20,900 bases of DNA from assembly GCA_964566425.1 (NCBI GenBank), contig CAZMIL010000013.1, forward strand, positions 1 to 20,900. The letters run 5' to 3'. The translations under genes were made by a program, and so were the position numbers. Below the pieces are notes generated by a model. That model was given only the letters and a program-made list of their open reading frames with translations. It was not told where the DNA came from and searched no databases. Of this stretch, positions 1 to 7,222 are shown one piece after another (position 1 is the first letter of the stretch; the number at the start of each line of letters is the position of its first letter). The stretch is from CAZMIL01 sp964566425 (GTDB lineage: Bacteria > Patescibacteriota > Microgenomatia > UBA1406 > GWC2-37-13).

Positions 1-55
1 TATTATATTAAAAGTATACAGGAGAGAGTGGAGAAGTCAAGTAAGAAAGAGGTAA
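1..55. repeat. 55-bp perfect direct repeat, copy 1
   Basis: Bases 1-55 match 1028-1082 without a mismatch (offset 1027). After a mismatch at base 56 the next five bases match again, and then the copies diverge. The left limit cannot be seen because the copy starts at the first base of the window. On the minus strand the repeat carries a promoter, TTGACT (40-35), a 16-bp spacer and TATACT (18-13), which would drive a gene lying beyond the left edge. Confidence 0.95.
13..40 (-). promoter_or_regulatory. Sigma-70-type promoter inside repeat copy 1
   Basis: The minus strand reads TTGACT at 40-35, 16 bp, then TATACT at 18-13. It is identical to the promoter of the 299-aa gene and points out of the window to the left. 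A paralogue of that gene may start just beyond the edge, but this cannot be seen. Confidence 0.6.
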
Positions 56-111
56 TGAAAAAGACTGCGAGTAACAATATCAGAAGAGGAATTTTATTAT
101 GCAAGAGGTAT

Positions 112-1011
112 CTACGAGATTTGATCAATAGGAATTTTGAGTCGAGCATCGAGGGGGATGTAAATTTCATCCGCTGCTCCGACTATATTTACCTGTGGAG
201 ATTGGGTTTTGCTCCTAATTATTTCGGAGATTCTATTATTGTTTGATATAAAATCAAAGAGATAATTACAGAGAGTAGATGCACAATCAGGCGCAGGATT
301 GGTAAGAGATGTAAGCAGGGGAATAAAATATTGATGGCCAAGGCGTTTTGAGAGATATTCGGCAACTTTTTCAGCGGGTATTATATGTGATGAATAACCA
401 ATATCTGTAACGGCATTTGTATCATATGGGACAGATTCTGCAACCATATCTTGGCGATAGACGTTATCATTAGCTCTACCTAAAATGAATTTAAATGCTT
501 TGTCACGACCGAGAGCTAGAGTTATTGTATAGACCTCATCCCTTTTACCATTAACTATCAATTTCTCACGACTAACATTTGTAAGAATTCCCGAGATTAA
601 TGTAAAGGTATTACCAGGATTGACTTGTTCTCCTAATATCCCCAAATGTGCATCTTTGTTTCCCCAAAGTAGTTCCCCCGTTGATTTTATTTTGATCTTA
701 GGTGGTTTTGCGGGGGGTTCTTTAGTTGGGGTTGGTTTTACGTGCTCTGTTGGGAGAGGAGTTGAGGGATGGGGGGTTTCTCGAGACTGTATATTCTCAA
801 GAGCCTTTGTGCCCAAGAGTCCTCCTGTCCCAAGGAGAGCTGCAGTTAAGCCTACTACACCTGCTTTTTTAAGCTTTGAGGGACGTTTGGGAGGAGGAAC
901 TTCTTTCAAAGGTAAAGGAGGAGGTGCCTCACGGAAAGGTGTAGTAGGAGTCTGCTCCGGTCGTACAGCTCTTGTTGGTTCTGGTTTGCCTGAAAAAGGT
1001 CGCTCTGCCAT
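112..1011 (-). CDS. Proline-rich membrane-anchored protein of unknown function
   Basis: I do not recognise this 299-aa protein. Residues 1-48 are proline- and charge-rich and should be cytoplasmic. Residues 50-69 are a Gly/Ala/Leu hydrophobic helix preceded by KLKK, which suggests a single inward-anchored span. Residues 75-105 are a Pro/Thr-rich stalk, and about 110-299 form a mixed alpha/beta domain outside the membrane with two cysteines (243, 248) that could form a disulphide. The ATG at 1011 has only a weak AGGA upstream. A good promoter lies 29-56 bp upstream, inside a perfect repeat that also occurs just past the gene's 3' end. That suggests a tandem family of such genes. No catalytic motif is visible. 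Confidence 0.75.
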   Translation of the reverse strand: MAERPFSGKPEPTRAVRPEQTPTTPFREAPPPLPLKEVPPPKRPSKLKKAGVVGLTAALLGTGGLLGTKALENIQSRETPHPSTPLPTEHVKPTPTKEPPAKPPKIKIKSTGELLWGNKDAHLGILGEQVNPGNTFTLISGILTNVSREKLIVNGKRDEVYTITLALGRDKAFKFILGRANDNVYRQDMVAESVPYDTNAVTDIGYSSHIIPAEKVAEYLSKRLGHQYFIPLLTSLTNPAPDCASTLCNYLFDFISNNNRISEIIRSKTQSPQVNIVGAADEIYIPLDARLKIPIDQIS

Positions 1012-1027
1012 TGTCCTATAGTCTAAC

Positions 1028-1082
1028 TATTATATTAAAAGTATACAGGAGAGAGTGGAGAAGTCAAGTAAGAAAGAGGTAA
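1028..1082. repeat. 55-bp perfect direct repeat, copy 2
   Basis: Identical to bases 1-55. It lies between the stop codon of the M16 peptidase gene and the start of the 299-aa gene and supplies that gene's promoter. The unit from one repeat to the next is 1027 bp and contains exactly one gene. Confidence 0.95.
1040..1067 (-). promoter_or_regulatory. Promoter of the 299-aa membrane protein gene
   Basis: The minus strand reads TTGACT (1067-1062), a 16-bp spacer and TATACT (1045-1040). The expected start is near 1033, giving a leader of about 22 nt before the ATG at 1011. A second possible -10, TATAAT, lies a few bases downstream (1034-1029). Confidence 0.7.
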
Positions 1083-1098
1083 GGAAAAGTTAGAGTAC

Positions 1099-2367
1099 TT
1101 AGGCCAATTTAGCTAATCGTTTCTCATCAGCTTTTCCAAGAACTCCTATAAGGAGTTTATCTCGCACAAAGTATTGGGCTAAAGCCTCTTTAATTTCTTT
1201 GATAGTAATCTTTTGATATCTTTTTATCATTTTCTCAACGCTATAAACTCGCCGGGGCGTGAATAAAAGCTGTAAGCCATACCATTCGATATAATCTTGG
1301 CCTGTTTCTATATTAGCTAAAATACTTCCGATAAGATGATTCCTAGCTATTTCTATTTCCTCGTTTCTAACATTCCCTGAAGCTAGTCTCTGGAACTCCT
1401 CTAGGACAATTTTAATTACCATTTCAACATTTTCATGGGCGGTTGAAGCGTTGAAAATAAGATATCCAGTTTCAGAAAGAGTATCGCTAAAAGTATGCCA
1501 GTCATAGATTAGACCGCCTTCATTTCTAAGCCTTTGGATGAGATTTGAACCAAAATATCCAGCAATAATTTCTCTGATAATATTAAATGTGTATTTAACC
1601 TCCGAAGTATAAGGGACTGTTTCGGCTCCAATGATAATTGAAGATTGATGATATGAAGAATCATTATAAATCAGCAATTTCTTTTTTCTTTGTAAATTAA
1701 TTGGGCCTATATAGGGATTCTTTATACTCCTCGTGAAGTTCTGGCAGATTTCAGCTAGCGTCTGCTCAATAAATGTTTGTTCAAGATCACCAGCTACAAG
1801 AACTTGAGTGTTTTGAGGCTGGAAATATTTTTCTAAAAAAATGGAGACGTCATTTTTAGCGATATTATTAATGTCTTTTTGTGTGCCAGAATAAGGACGA
1901 GCGAGCCTAGTATTTTGGAAAAATAGAGGTAACCATACATAGTCCCAGATAGCGCGAGAAGGGGACGATTGATTTTTTAGAATTTCTTCTCTGATTACTC
2001 CTTTTTCTTTTTCTATATCGGATATTTTAATTCGGGGCTCTGCAAGAGTTTCTAGGAGTAGTTTAGCTCCTAATTTGAAATGGGATTTTGGGACATGAAC
2101 TTTATGTTCTTGATGCTCAATCCAGGTGTAAGCCGTATGCCAGCCTCCAATTTTTTCAAGCGCAAGAGATTCCTGTAGGGCACTTGGAAAGCTTTTTGTC
2201 CCATTAAAAACCATATGTTCTGTGAAATGAGCTAAACCGGGTTTTTCTATTGGGTCAAAACGAAATCCTGCCTTAATAAACGCACTAATCGTTACAGCTT
2301 TAGTAGGAAGTTTAGTAATTGTAGCTAGTGTAGTTCCATTTTTTAGAACTCTTGATTTAAAACGCAT
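1099..2367 (-). CDS. M16 family zinc metallopeptidase (pitrilysin/processing-peptidase type)
   Basis: The inverted zinc-binding motif of the M16 family is present as HFTEH at residues 47-51: His47 and His51 bind zinc and Glu50 is the catalytic base. The distal ligand fits Glu127, in a VIREEI stretch 76 residues after the second His, the usual spacing. At 422 aa it is a single-unit M16 protein with an N-terminal catalytic half and a C-terminal inactive-type half. No signal peptide is seen, so it is probably cytoplasmic and acts on peptides or small proteins. I chose the ATG at 2367 because MRFKSRVLKNG is the usual M16 opening; a TTG five codons earlier would overlap the preceding gene. It starts one base after that gene's stop, so it is the last gene of a three-gene operon. 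Confidence 0.92.
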   Translation of the reverse strand: MRFKSRVLKNGTTLATITKLPTKAVTISAFIKAGFRFDPIEKPGLAHFTEHMVFNGTKSFPSALQESLALEKIGGWHTAYTWIEHQEHKVHVPKSHFKLGAKLLLETLAEPRIKISDIEKEKGVIREEILKNQSSPSRAIWDYVWLPLFFQNTRLARPYSGTQKDINNIAKNDVSIFLEKYFQPQNTQVLVAGDLEQTFIEQTLAEICQNFTRSIKNPYIGPINLQRKKKLLIYNDSSYHQSSIIIGAETVPYTSEVKYTFNIIREIIAGYFGSNLIQRLRNEGGLIYDWHTFSDTLSETGYLIFNASTAHENVEMVIKIVLEEFQRLASGNVRNEEIEIARNHLIGSILANIETGQDYIEWYGLQLLFTPRRVYSVEKMIKRYQKITIKEIKEALAQYFVRDKLLIGVLGKADEKRLAKLA

Positions 2368-2368
2368 A

Positions 2369-2716
2369 CTATATTTTACCAACAGCGATTAGGTACAAGG
2401 TGAATTCTTTTTGTTTGTCAATATCTAATAATTCTCTCGGTTTACCTTCGAAACTGCCATAACTTCTTTCCTTAAGAGCGTGAGTATAGATTATTTTTAA
2501 TTTGTGAGGTTTTGCAATAATCTCTGCCGTTTTTTTAGCTCTCTTTAGATCTGAAGAATAGATAGCGGCTAATTTAACCTTTTTGAACACAGCCTGTAAT
2601 TTATGAGCCTGTTGCCTACCTTCTTCGGTTAATTCCGAATCAGAATGCCCTTGGATTAAGCCTAAGACATTATGTTCAGTTTGACCATGGCGAATAAAAT
2701 AAAAAGTGGTAGACAT
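2369..2716 (-). pseudogene. Histidine phosphatase (phosphoglycerate mutase-like), C-terminally truncated
   Basis: The first 100 residues are a clear histidine phosphatase: FIRHGQTEHN at 7-16 with the phospho-accepting His10, then SDLKRAKKTAEI, and the acidic LKERSYGSFEG segment. The family normally runs to about 200 residues and has a second catalytic His in an SHG motif. Here the frame ends at residue 115 after an unrelated tail (residues ~105-115), and the M16 gene begins one base later. The second His and the rest of the fold are missing. This is most simply a gene remnant left by a deletion and kept in frame within the operon; a working minimal protein is unlikely. It begins 6 bp after the HD-domain gene. 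Confidence 0.75.
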
Positions 2717-2722
2717 ATTTGC

Positions 2723-3604
2723 TTAAATTTTAGGGCGTTGTTTGAGAATTTCTTGGAGAATTTTGCGTAAGAGCTTTGAATGTATCTGCAGGTCAGCATT
2801 GATGAAGAATTCGTCGAGATTTTTCTTCTGCTCCTTTTCATAAATTAACGCTTGGAGAGCCATTTCGAGCTTGTCTAATTGCCAGAAAACTTTTGTTTCC
2901 TGACTGGATCGCTCAATCATTTCGTTGAAGATTTTTACATATTCATCGGCTTTGCCAATAATTTTGAAAAGCTGCAAAATAGCCCCCTTTTCCTTTATTT
3001 CTTTTTCGGCCCTCTTTCTAATATCCAGGTTTTCACCCCTTGACCAAACAATATCTCCCGTCACAACCTCGCCAAAATCATGCAAGATCGCCATTTTAAT
3101 CAGTTTTTCCTTATCTACGCCAAGCTGGTCTCCAAGAACCATGGCTAAAACACTTAACAAGAATGAGTGATCAGCTACACTTTCGGGGTTTTCGATATTT
3201 TCTCTCACCCAGCCAGAGCGCCGGATTCTTTTTGACTTAGTAGCATTAAGTAAAAAATCAACTATTTTTCTCGGCGGATTTAATTTAGGAGGAATTTCAG
3301 TGCTGTGGGTTATTTCTTGGATTTCGTCTTCCGTCAGATAGCCTTGTCCAGCCGAATCTAAAAACATATTCGCCTCTTTTATTGAAACAATACCACCTTT
3401 TCTAATAAAAATTTTAATGATCTTAACTAAAAGCTTTCTGTTTTTTGGGACACGGTTGCCCTTTTGCCAATGGGAAAAGAGACTAGTTTCAAATACTAAT
3501 CCTTCTTGAGCGAGCTCATCTGCAAATTCTGCCAAGGTACTTATGCTAGATTTGAGCCTAAATTTTTTAAAAAGATAACCAAAAGATTGATCCCTGGTCG
3601 TCAT
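2723..3604 (-). CDS. HD-domain phosphohydrolase (YfbR/HDDC2-like) with N-terminal helix-turn-helix-like region
   Basis: Residues about 112-290 form an HD domain of the 5'-deoxynucleotidase (YfbR/HDDC2) type. The visible metal ligands are His146 in ESVADHS, His175-Asp176 in ILHDFGE, and Asp244 in WQLDKLEMA. A TGDI element follows the HD pair. Known relatives dephosphorylate deoxynucleoside monophosphates, so a role in nucleotide-pool control is likely. The first 100 residues are extra: a helical segment containing SLFSHWQKGNRVP (41-53) resembles the recognition region of XRE-type DNA-binding domains, suggesting regulation or DNA association. The ATG at 3604 is nine bases after a strong promoter, so the mRNA has almost no leader. 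It is the first gene of the operon with the truncated phosphatase and the M16 peptidase. Confidence 0.85.
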   Translation of the reverse strand: MTTRDQSFGYLFKKFRLKSSISTLAEFADELAQEGLVFETSLFSHWQKGNRVPKNRKLLVKIIKIFIRKGGIVSIKEANMFLDSAGQGYLTEDEIQEITHSTEIPPKLNPPRKIVDFLLNATKSKRIRRSGWVRENIENPESVADHSFLLSVLAMVLGDQLGVDKEKLIKMAILHDFGEVVTGDIVWSRGENLDIRKRAEKEIKEKGAILQLFKIIGKADEYVKIFNEMIERSSQETKVFWQLDKLEMALQALIYEKEQKKNLDEFFINADLQIHSKLLRKILQEILKQRPKI

Positions 3605-3613
3605 ACGAGTCTA

Positions 3614-3642
3614 ATAGTAACCCCAAAAGATTTATTTGTCAA
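3614..3642 (-). promoter_or_regulatory. Promoter of the HD-domain operon
   Basis: The minus strand reads a consensus TTGACA (3642-3637), a 17-bp spacer and TACTAT (3619-3614). The gap to the ATG at 3604 is 9 nt, so the transcript should start only about 2-3 nt before the start codon. Confidence 0.75.
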
Positions 3643-3882
3643 TTTTTCTGACAGTTGCGGCATTGATGGGATCAAAGGGATGATTAAAATAGCAAAATAT
3701 GAAACCTAGACTTCAAAGCAAAAGTGAGAAAAGATCAAGAACAAAAATGAGAAAAAACAGTATTGAATTAGTTTTATTTACGGCTTTTCGGAGAGGAAAG
3801 AAGCACTCTTCTGCACATAGCTAAACTAGACGACGTACAGGAGTGGAAGAATTATTTTACGCTTGATAAAATCAGGTGAGTG
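3643..3882. other. Intergenic region between dnaB and the HD operon, no gene seen
   Basis: These 240 bases are A-rich and hold no convincing gene. A 25-codon plus-strand frame from the ATG near 3747 has no supporting signal. A weak five-base inverted repeat (TTTTA/TAAAA) lies near 3854-3870, downstream of dnaB on the minus strand, but it is not a clear terminator. Confidence 0.5.
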
Positions 3883-5226
3883 CTATTTTTCGGCTTTTTC
3901 GACGCCGTAGAATTTGACGCGATCGGCTCTAAACATCAGCTCCATTTCGCCAACGGGGCCGTTTCTGTGTTTGGCAATGGAAAGTTTAATCAGACGCTTG
4001 TTGGCATCGACAATATCTTCGGAATCCTCATCCATGTATAGGAAAAGAACGACGTCCGCATCCTGTTCTATAGCCCCAGATTCTCTTAAATCAGCCAATT
4101 GCGGTTTTTTTGTCCCTCTTTGCTCGACAGCTCTTGAAAGCTGCGAGATGGCCAAAACAGGAATTTTGAGCTCTCTCGCCAGATTTTTCAGGCTCTGGGA
4201 AATCAGTGAGACTTCGGTTACTCTCGAATCAAACCTGCGACCCGCATCAGCCAGCTGCAAATAATCTACAATCAGCAATTTCACATTCCTCTCGACTTTT
4301 AACTTTCGTGCTTTTGTCCGCATTTCCAAAACAGAACTCCCCGGCGTGTCATCAATAAAGATTGGAGCATCCGATAGTTCGCCCATTGCCTCTGTTAACT
4401 TTTTATAATCAGAATCAGAGAGTCGGCCTGTCTTAAGGCGCCATGCATCTATGTCTGCTTGACCCACTAACAAGCGGTCTACCAACTCTTCTTTGCTCAT
4501 TTCCAAAGAGAAGAAACCAACAGACATATTTTCCCTAACAGCGATGTTTAATGCCATGTTTAGGGCGAGAGTGGTCTTGCCGATTCCGGGACGGGCAGCT
4601 AAAATGACCAGATTTGAGTCTTGAAGACCGGCGAGTTTTTTATCAAGTTCGGTAAAGCCCGTAGGCACGCCACGCAGGCCCGAACCTTTTTTGATAAACT
4701 CTTCCAAACGCTCAAAACTCTCGGCTAAAACTTCTTTGAGCTCAGTAAAGTCCTGATGCATGTGTTCTTGAGAGAGCCGAAAAACCTCTCTTTCAGCTTC
4801 ATCAAGGAGCTTTTTAGTATCTCCGGTGCCATTAAACGATTTTTCGACCATACGCGAAGAGAAATCGATCAGGCGCCGCCGTGTATAGTTGTCTTTGACG
4901 ATGCGGCCGTAATGCTCGATATAGGCGGAAGTGGGGACTGTATTGATGAGATCGGAGAGATAGGAAGCCCCACCAATCTTTTTGAGATTGCCGCTTTTTT
5001 TCAGGGCGTTTTGTAGGGTAACGACGTCAATTGGTTGTTGTCTTTCGAGCAAGGAGAACATCGCATCATAGATTATTTGATGATCGGGAACGTAAAAGTG
5101 TTCGGGTTTAAGAAACTCATAGACCAAGTTGATTGCGGCTTGATCAATGAGAATAGCGCCTAAGACCGATCTCTCGGCCTGCACATCGTGCGGCGGTACT
5201 TTTAGTGCATCTGAAGTAATAGCCAT
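3883..5226 (-). CDS. dnaB: Replicative DNA helicase DnaB
   Basis: DnaB is the hexameric ATP-driven helicase that unwinds DNA ahead of the replisome. The N-terminal domain (about 10-110, with PHDVQAERSVLGAIL) is typical, followed by a linker helix and the RecA-like motor. Visible motor motifs are Walker A ARPGIGKTT (about 211-219), FSLEMSKEEL (motif H1a), Walker B LLIVDYLQL, and the SQLSRAVEQR and SGAIEQDADVV segments. At 447 aa it is full length with no intein. I chose the ATG at 5226; a TTG four codons upstream is possible. The gene follows the MBL-fold gene by 14 bp and probably shares its promoter. Confidence 0.97.
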   Translation of the reverse strand: MAITSDALKVPPHDVQAERSVLGAILIDQAAINLVYEFLKPEHFYVPDHQIIYDAMFSLLERQQPIDVVTLQNALKKSGNLKKIGGASYLSDLINTVPTSAYIEHYGRIVKDNYTRRRLIDFSSRMVEKSFNGTGDTKKLLDEAEREVFRLSQEHMHQDFTELKEVLAESFERLEEFIKKGSGLRGVPTGFTELDKKLAGLQDSNLVILAARPGIGKTTLALNMALNIAVRENMSVGFFSLEMSKEELVDRLLVGQADIDAWRLKTGRLSDSDYKKLTEAMGELSDAPIFIDDTPGSSVLEMRTKARKLKVERNVKLLIVDYLQLADAGRRFDSRVTEVSLISQSLKNLARELKIPVLAISQLSRAVEQRGTKKPQLADLRESGAIEQDADVVLFLYMDEDSEDIVDANKRLIKLSIAKHRNGPVGEMELMFRADRVKFYGVEKAEK

Positions 5227-5240
5227 AAGAGTTGCCAAAA

Positions 5241-5894
5241 TTAAGCAGCGCGCTTCATGGGGATGATTCTCATTTCTTCCCCAAGTTCTTCCTTTTTGAT
5301 CGTTAATTGATCAACTAATTCCGGTTTTTCAACACCAAATTTTTTCATAAAGTCAGTGAGAGTTGCTAGTTTATCAAACATTTTCTGATCGTGTTCGGGA
5401 CTGTTGTAGTGCATTGGGATGACCAGTGAAGGTTCGATTTTTTTTATAACTTCGACGGCGTCGTCGGGATCAATAGTATAATGACCGCCGACGGGCAGCA
5501 TCAAGATATCGATATCGCCGATTTCATCCAAGAGCACTTGGTTGGGGACCACACCCATATCACCGCAATGGAGAAGGGTGATATTTTCAGCCTCAAATTT
5601 GTAGAGAATGTTTTCGCCGCGCTCAGCGCCCTGCTGTTTGTCATGAAAACTCTTGATGCCAAAAATTCTCACCCCACTTTTTTCATATTCGCCTGGCCAA
5701 TCAATAATCAACGGTTCACCAGATACAACGTCGGGTTTATTGTGATCGGGATGAGAATGAGAAATCGTCACAATATCTGCTTCTGTTTTAGGGAATTTGA
5801 AGCCGATTACTTTTGGATCAAAAGGATCAGTAACGATTTTTGCATCCTTTGTTTTAAGCAAAAATGAAGCATGACCGAGATATTTTATTTGCAT
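5241..5894 (-). CDS. MBL-fold metal-dependent hydrolase (UlaG-like)
   Basis: This 217-aa protein has the metallo-beta-lactamase fold: GHASFLL at 7-13, TDPFDP at 22-27, the metal-binding SHSHPDHN at 45-52 (HxHxDH), a later HCGDMG and a C-terminal MHYNSP. These match the UlaG-like branch, whose members hydrolyse various small phosphoester or lactone substrates. The true substrate cannot be told from sequence. It is probably cytoplasmic. The start is the ATG at 5894, which gives the family's usual MQIKYLGHASF opening; the longer frame begins at a TTG inside the -10 box. It precedes dnaB by 14 bp in the same direction. Confidence 0.88.
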   Translation of the reverse strand: MQIKYLGHASFLLKTKDAKIVTDPFDPKVIGFKFPKTEADIVTISHSHPDHNKPDVVSGEPLIIDWPGEYEKSGVRIFGIKSFHDKQQGAERGENILYKFEAENITLLHCGDMGVVPNQVLLDEIGDIDILMLPVGGHYTIDPDDAVEVIKKIEPSLVIPMHYNSPEHDQKMFDKLATLTDFMKKFGVEKPELVDQLTIKKEELGEEMRIIPMKRAA

Positions 5895-5903
5895 AGCCCA
5901 CAA

Positions 5904-5932
5904 AGAATAGCACAGAAGTTTTTAATTTTCAA
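5904..5932 (-). promoter_or_regulatory. Promoter of the MBL-dnaB operon
   Basis: The minus strand reads TTGAAA (5932-5927), 17 bp, then TATTCT (5909-5904) preceded by TGC, an extended -10. The gap to the ATG at 5894 is 9 nt, so the leader is 2-3 nt at most. Confidence 0.7.
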
Positions 5933-5950
5933 TTATCATTTTTGGGAATT

Positions 5951-6136
5951 TTATTTCACTTTGTCTCCTTTTTTCCACAGCCAGCGGAAAAGAGCGACTA
6001 GCACCAAAATTACAACTGCCCAAGTTATCAACCAGAGAATTCCTGCCAGAGGCAGAAAGGAATTCCCCATAGATCCATATCCGTACATCATAGATCTTGC
6101 TCCCAAATGATTTCTAAGCATCATTGCGGCAAGCAC
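5951..6136 (-). CDS. Small Met-rich single-span membrane protein
   Basis: I do not recognise this 61-aa protein. The first 25 residues are rich in Met, Tyr and Gly (MMYGYGSMG), residues 28-50 form one hydrophobic helix, and the tail is basic (WLWKKGDKVK), so the tail should face the cytoplasm. It begins at GTG 6136: a strong Shine-Dalgarno, AAAGGAGGT, sits six bases upstream, and the overlapping ATG is in a frame that stops after five codons. A TATAAT box lies at 6167-6162. The Met-rich external segment could bind copper or another soft metal, and a ZIP transporter and a cupredoxin-like protein are encoded nearby, but this is inference. Confidence 0.7.
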   Translation of the reverse strand: MLAAMMLRNHLGARSMMYGYGSMGNSFLPLAGILWLITWAVVILVLVALFRWLWKKGDKVK

Positions 6137-6161
6137 ATTTACACCTCCTTTCTTAATTCTT

Positions 6162-6167
6162 ATTATA
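6162..6167 (-). promoter_or_regulatory. -10 box of the small membrane protein gene
   Basis: The minus strand has a perfect TATAAT, 25 bp before the GTG start and upstream of a strong Shine-Dalgarno. The -35 is weak (TTTGGT, 16-bp spacer). Confidence 0.55.
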
Positions 6168-6278
6168 CTCCTTTGCTCTTCTTACCAAATTATTACAGTT
6201 TTCTTATTTTATTTTAACTTTTTGAAAATAAACTTAAAGCTCTTTCCCATTTCCATATAAGGGGCGACTAAAGCTCTC

Positions 6279-6310
6279 AAAAAACACTCGGGGCGACTCG
6301 GGTGTTTTTT
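6279..6310. terminator. Bidirectional intrinsic terminator
   Basis: A 12-bp stem (AAAAAACACTCG with CGGGTGTTTTTT, one T-G wobble) encloses an 8-base loop, with T runs on both strands. On the minus strand it can end transcripts from the ZIP gene that run antisense through tRNA-His. The plus-strand user is unclear. The 9-mer GGGGCGACT occurs twice, at 6261-6269 and 6290-6298. Confidence 0.8.
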
Positions 6311-6323
6311 TATGCCTGAAAAA

Positions 6324-6332
6324 TGGTAAAAT
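6324..6332 (+). promoter_or_regulatory. Extended -10 promoter of tRNA-His
   Basis: TGG followed by TAAAAT (6327-6332) forms an extended -10, placing the start about 6339-6340, 2-3 nt before the tRNA. The -35 region falls in the T tract of the terminator and is weak. Confidence 0.5.
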
Positions 6333-6341
6333 AGCTTTATT

Positions 6342-6418
6342 GGTGGCTGTAGCTCAATTGGCAGAGCGTCAGCTTGTGGAGCTGAATGTTGCGGGTTCAA
6401 GTCCCGTCAGCCACCCCA
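6342..6418 (+). tRNA. tRNA-His (GTG)
   Basis: A full cloverleaf. The anticodon GTG at 6376-6378 sits in the loop TTGTGGA on a five-pair stem. The acceptor stem GTGGCTG/CAGCCAC is preceded by an encoded G-1 (6342) opposite discriminator C (6415), the identity element of histidine tRNA. CCA is encoded at 6416-6418. The ZIP gene ends five bases further on, on the other strand. Confidence 0.97.
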
Positions 6419-6422
6419 CGTT

Positions 6423-7154
6423 TCAGACTATTCTTGAAATTGTGAAGATGAAGATAATTCCCAAGATTGTCAAGCCCAGCATCAGATAAGAGCTGTTTTT
6501 GCGGTGCGCCTCTGGGAGCAAGTCGCTGGCACCCAAATACAACAGAAACCCTGCGAAAAAGCCTAGATAAAGTTGCAAAATTTTATCTGGGATAGTAAAC
6601 AGATAAGTCGAGAGAGCTCCTGCCACCGGCGCCAGAGCATCTATAATCAACAGCGCCAGTGTTTTCTTAAAATTATTTTTATTTGCCAACATTAAGGTTA
6701 CTGTATTTAATCCATCGGAAAAGTCATGAGTAATGACGGCAATTGCGATTAACAATCCAACATTGGGACTGACTTGAAAACCGAGGCCGATTCCTACGCC
6801 GTCGAGAAAACTGTGAAAGGATAGTCCAGAAGCGCTAATTAAACCAACTGTGGGGTGTTTATGAGATGCATATGCTTCTTCTTGACCGGAATGAATGAGG
6901 GCAATTTTTTCCAGAAGGTGGATAGTGAGAAAACCTATGACAACTGCGATTAGACCCGAGGTTAAATTGAACCCTTTTTTGCTAGAAAGAGAGAAGATTT
7001 CCGGGATGATTTCAAAAAAAACAACAGAGATTAAAACTCCTGCGGTAAAACTCATAATATAGTGAAGTCTTCGTTGATTTTTAAACGAGAAAAAACCACC
7101 GCTTAGGGTAGAAAGAAAAGTTCCTAGTGCTAATAAAAGTACTTCAATATTCAT
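6423..7154 (-). CDS. ZIP family metal transporter
   Basis: This 243-aa membrane protein has about seven to eight hydrophobic segments and the two ZIP metal-site motifs: HSFLDGVGIG around His114/Asp118 (helix IV) and HDFSDGLN around His143/Asp147 (helix V). ZIP proteins bring zinc, iron or manganese into the cytoplasm. A His-containing loop (SHKHP, about 97-101) between helices III and IV is typical of the family. The ATG at 7154 is 14 bases after a good promoter. It is divergent from the cupredoxin gene and converges on tRNA-His. The exact metal cannot be assigned. Confidence 0.9.
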   Translation of the reverse strand: MNIEVLLLALGTFLSTLSGGFFSFKNQRRLHYIMSFTAGVLISVVFFEIIPEIFSLSSKKGFNLTSGLIAVVIGFLTIHLLEKIALIHSGQEEAYASHKHPTVGLISASGLSFHSFLDGVGIGLGFQVSPNVGLLIAIAVITHDFSDGLNTVTLMLANKNNFKKTLALLIIDALAPVAGALSTYLFTIPDKILQLYLGFFAGFLLYLGASDLLPEAHRKNSSYLMLGLTILGIIFIFTISRIV

Positions 7155-7168
7155 TTGATCAAGAAAGT

Positions 7169-7197
7169 ATTATAATAAACATTTGCTACAAATTCAA
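7169..7197 (-). promoter_or_regulatory. ZIP gene promoter, sharing its -10 with the divergent cupredoxin promoter
   Basis: The minus strand reads TTGAAT (7197-7192), 17 bp, TATAAT (7174-7169). The plus strand reads TATAAT at 7171-7176, overlapping the same bases and facing the cupredoxin gene. The ZIP leader would be about 8 nt and the cupredoxin leader about 40 nt. Two polymerases could not use both at once. Confidence 0.65.
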
Positions 7198-7222
7198 AGA
7201 ATTGAGAAAGGGGTGAAGAAAG

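Noticed and set aside
620..1021. 133-aa plus-strand frame opposite the 299-aa gene
   Set aside because: It is a low-complexity shadow of the Pro-rich coding strand and has no promoter or ribosome site.
3747..3824. Small plus-strand frame of about 25 codons in the 3643-3882 gap
   Set aside because: It has no ribosome site, promoter or recognisable peptide.
6209..6400. 63-aa minus-strand frame
   Set aside because: It runs through tRNA-His and a terminator and has no supporting signal.
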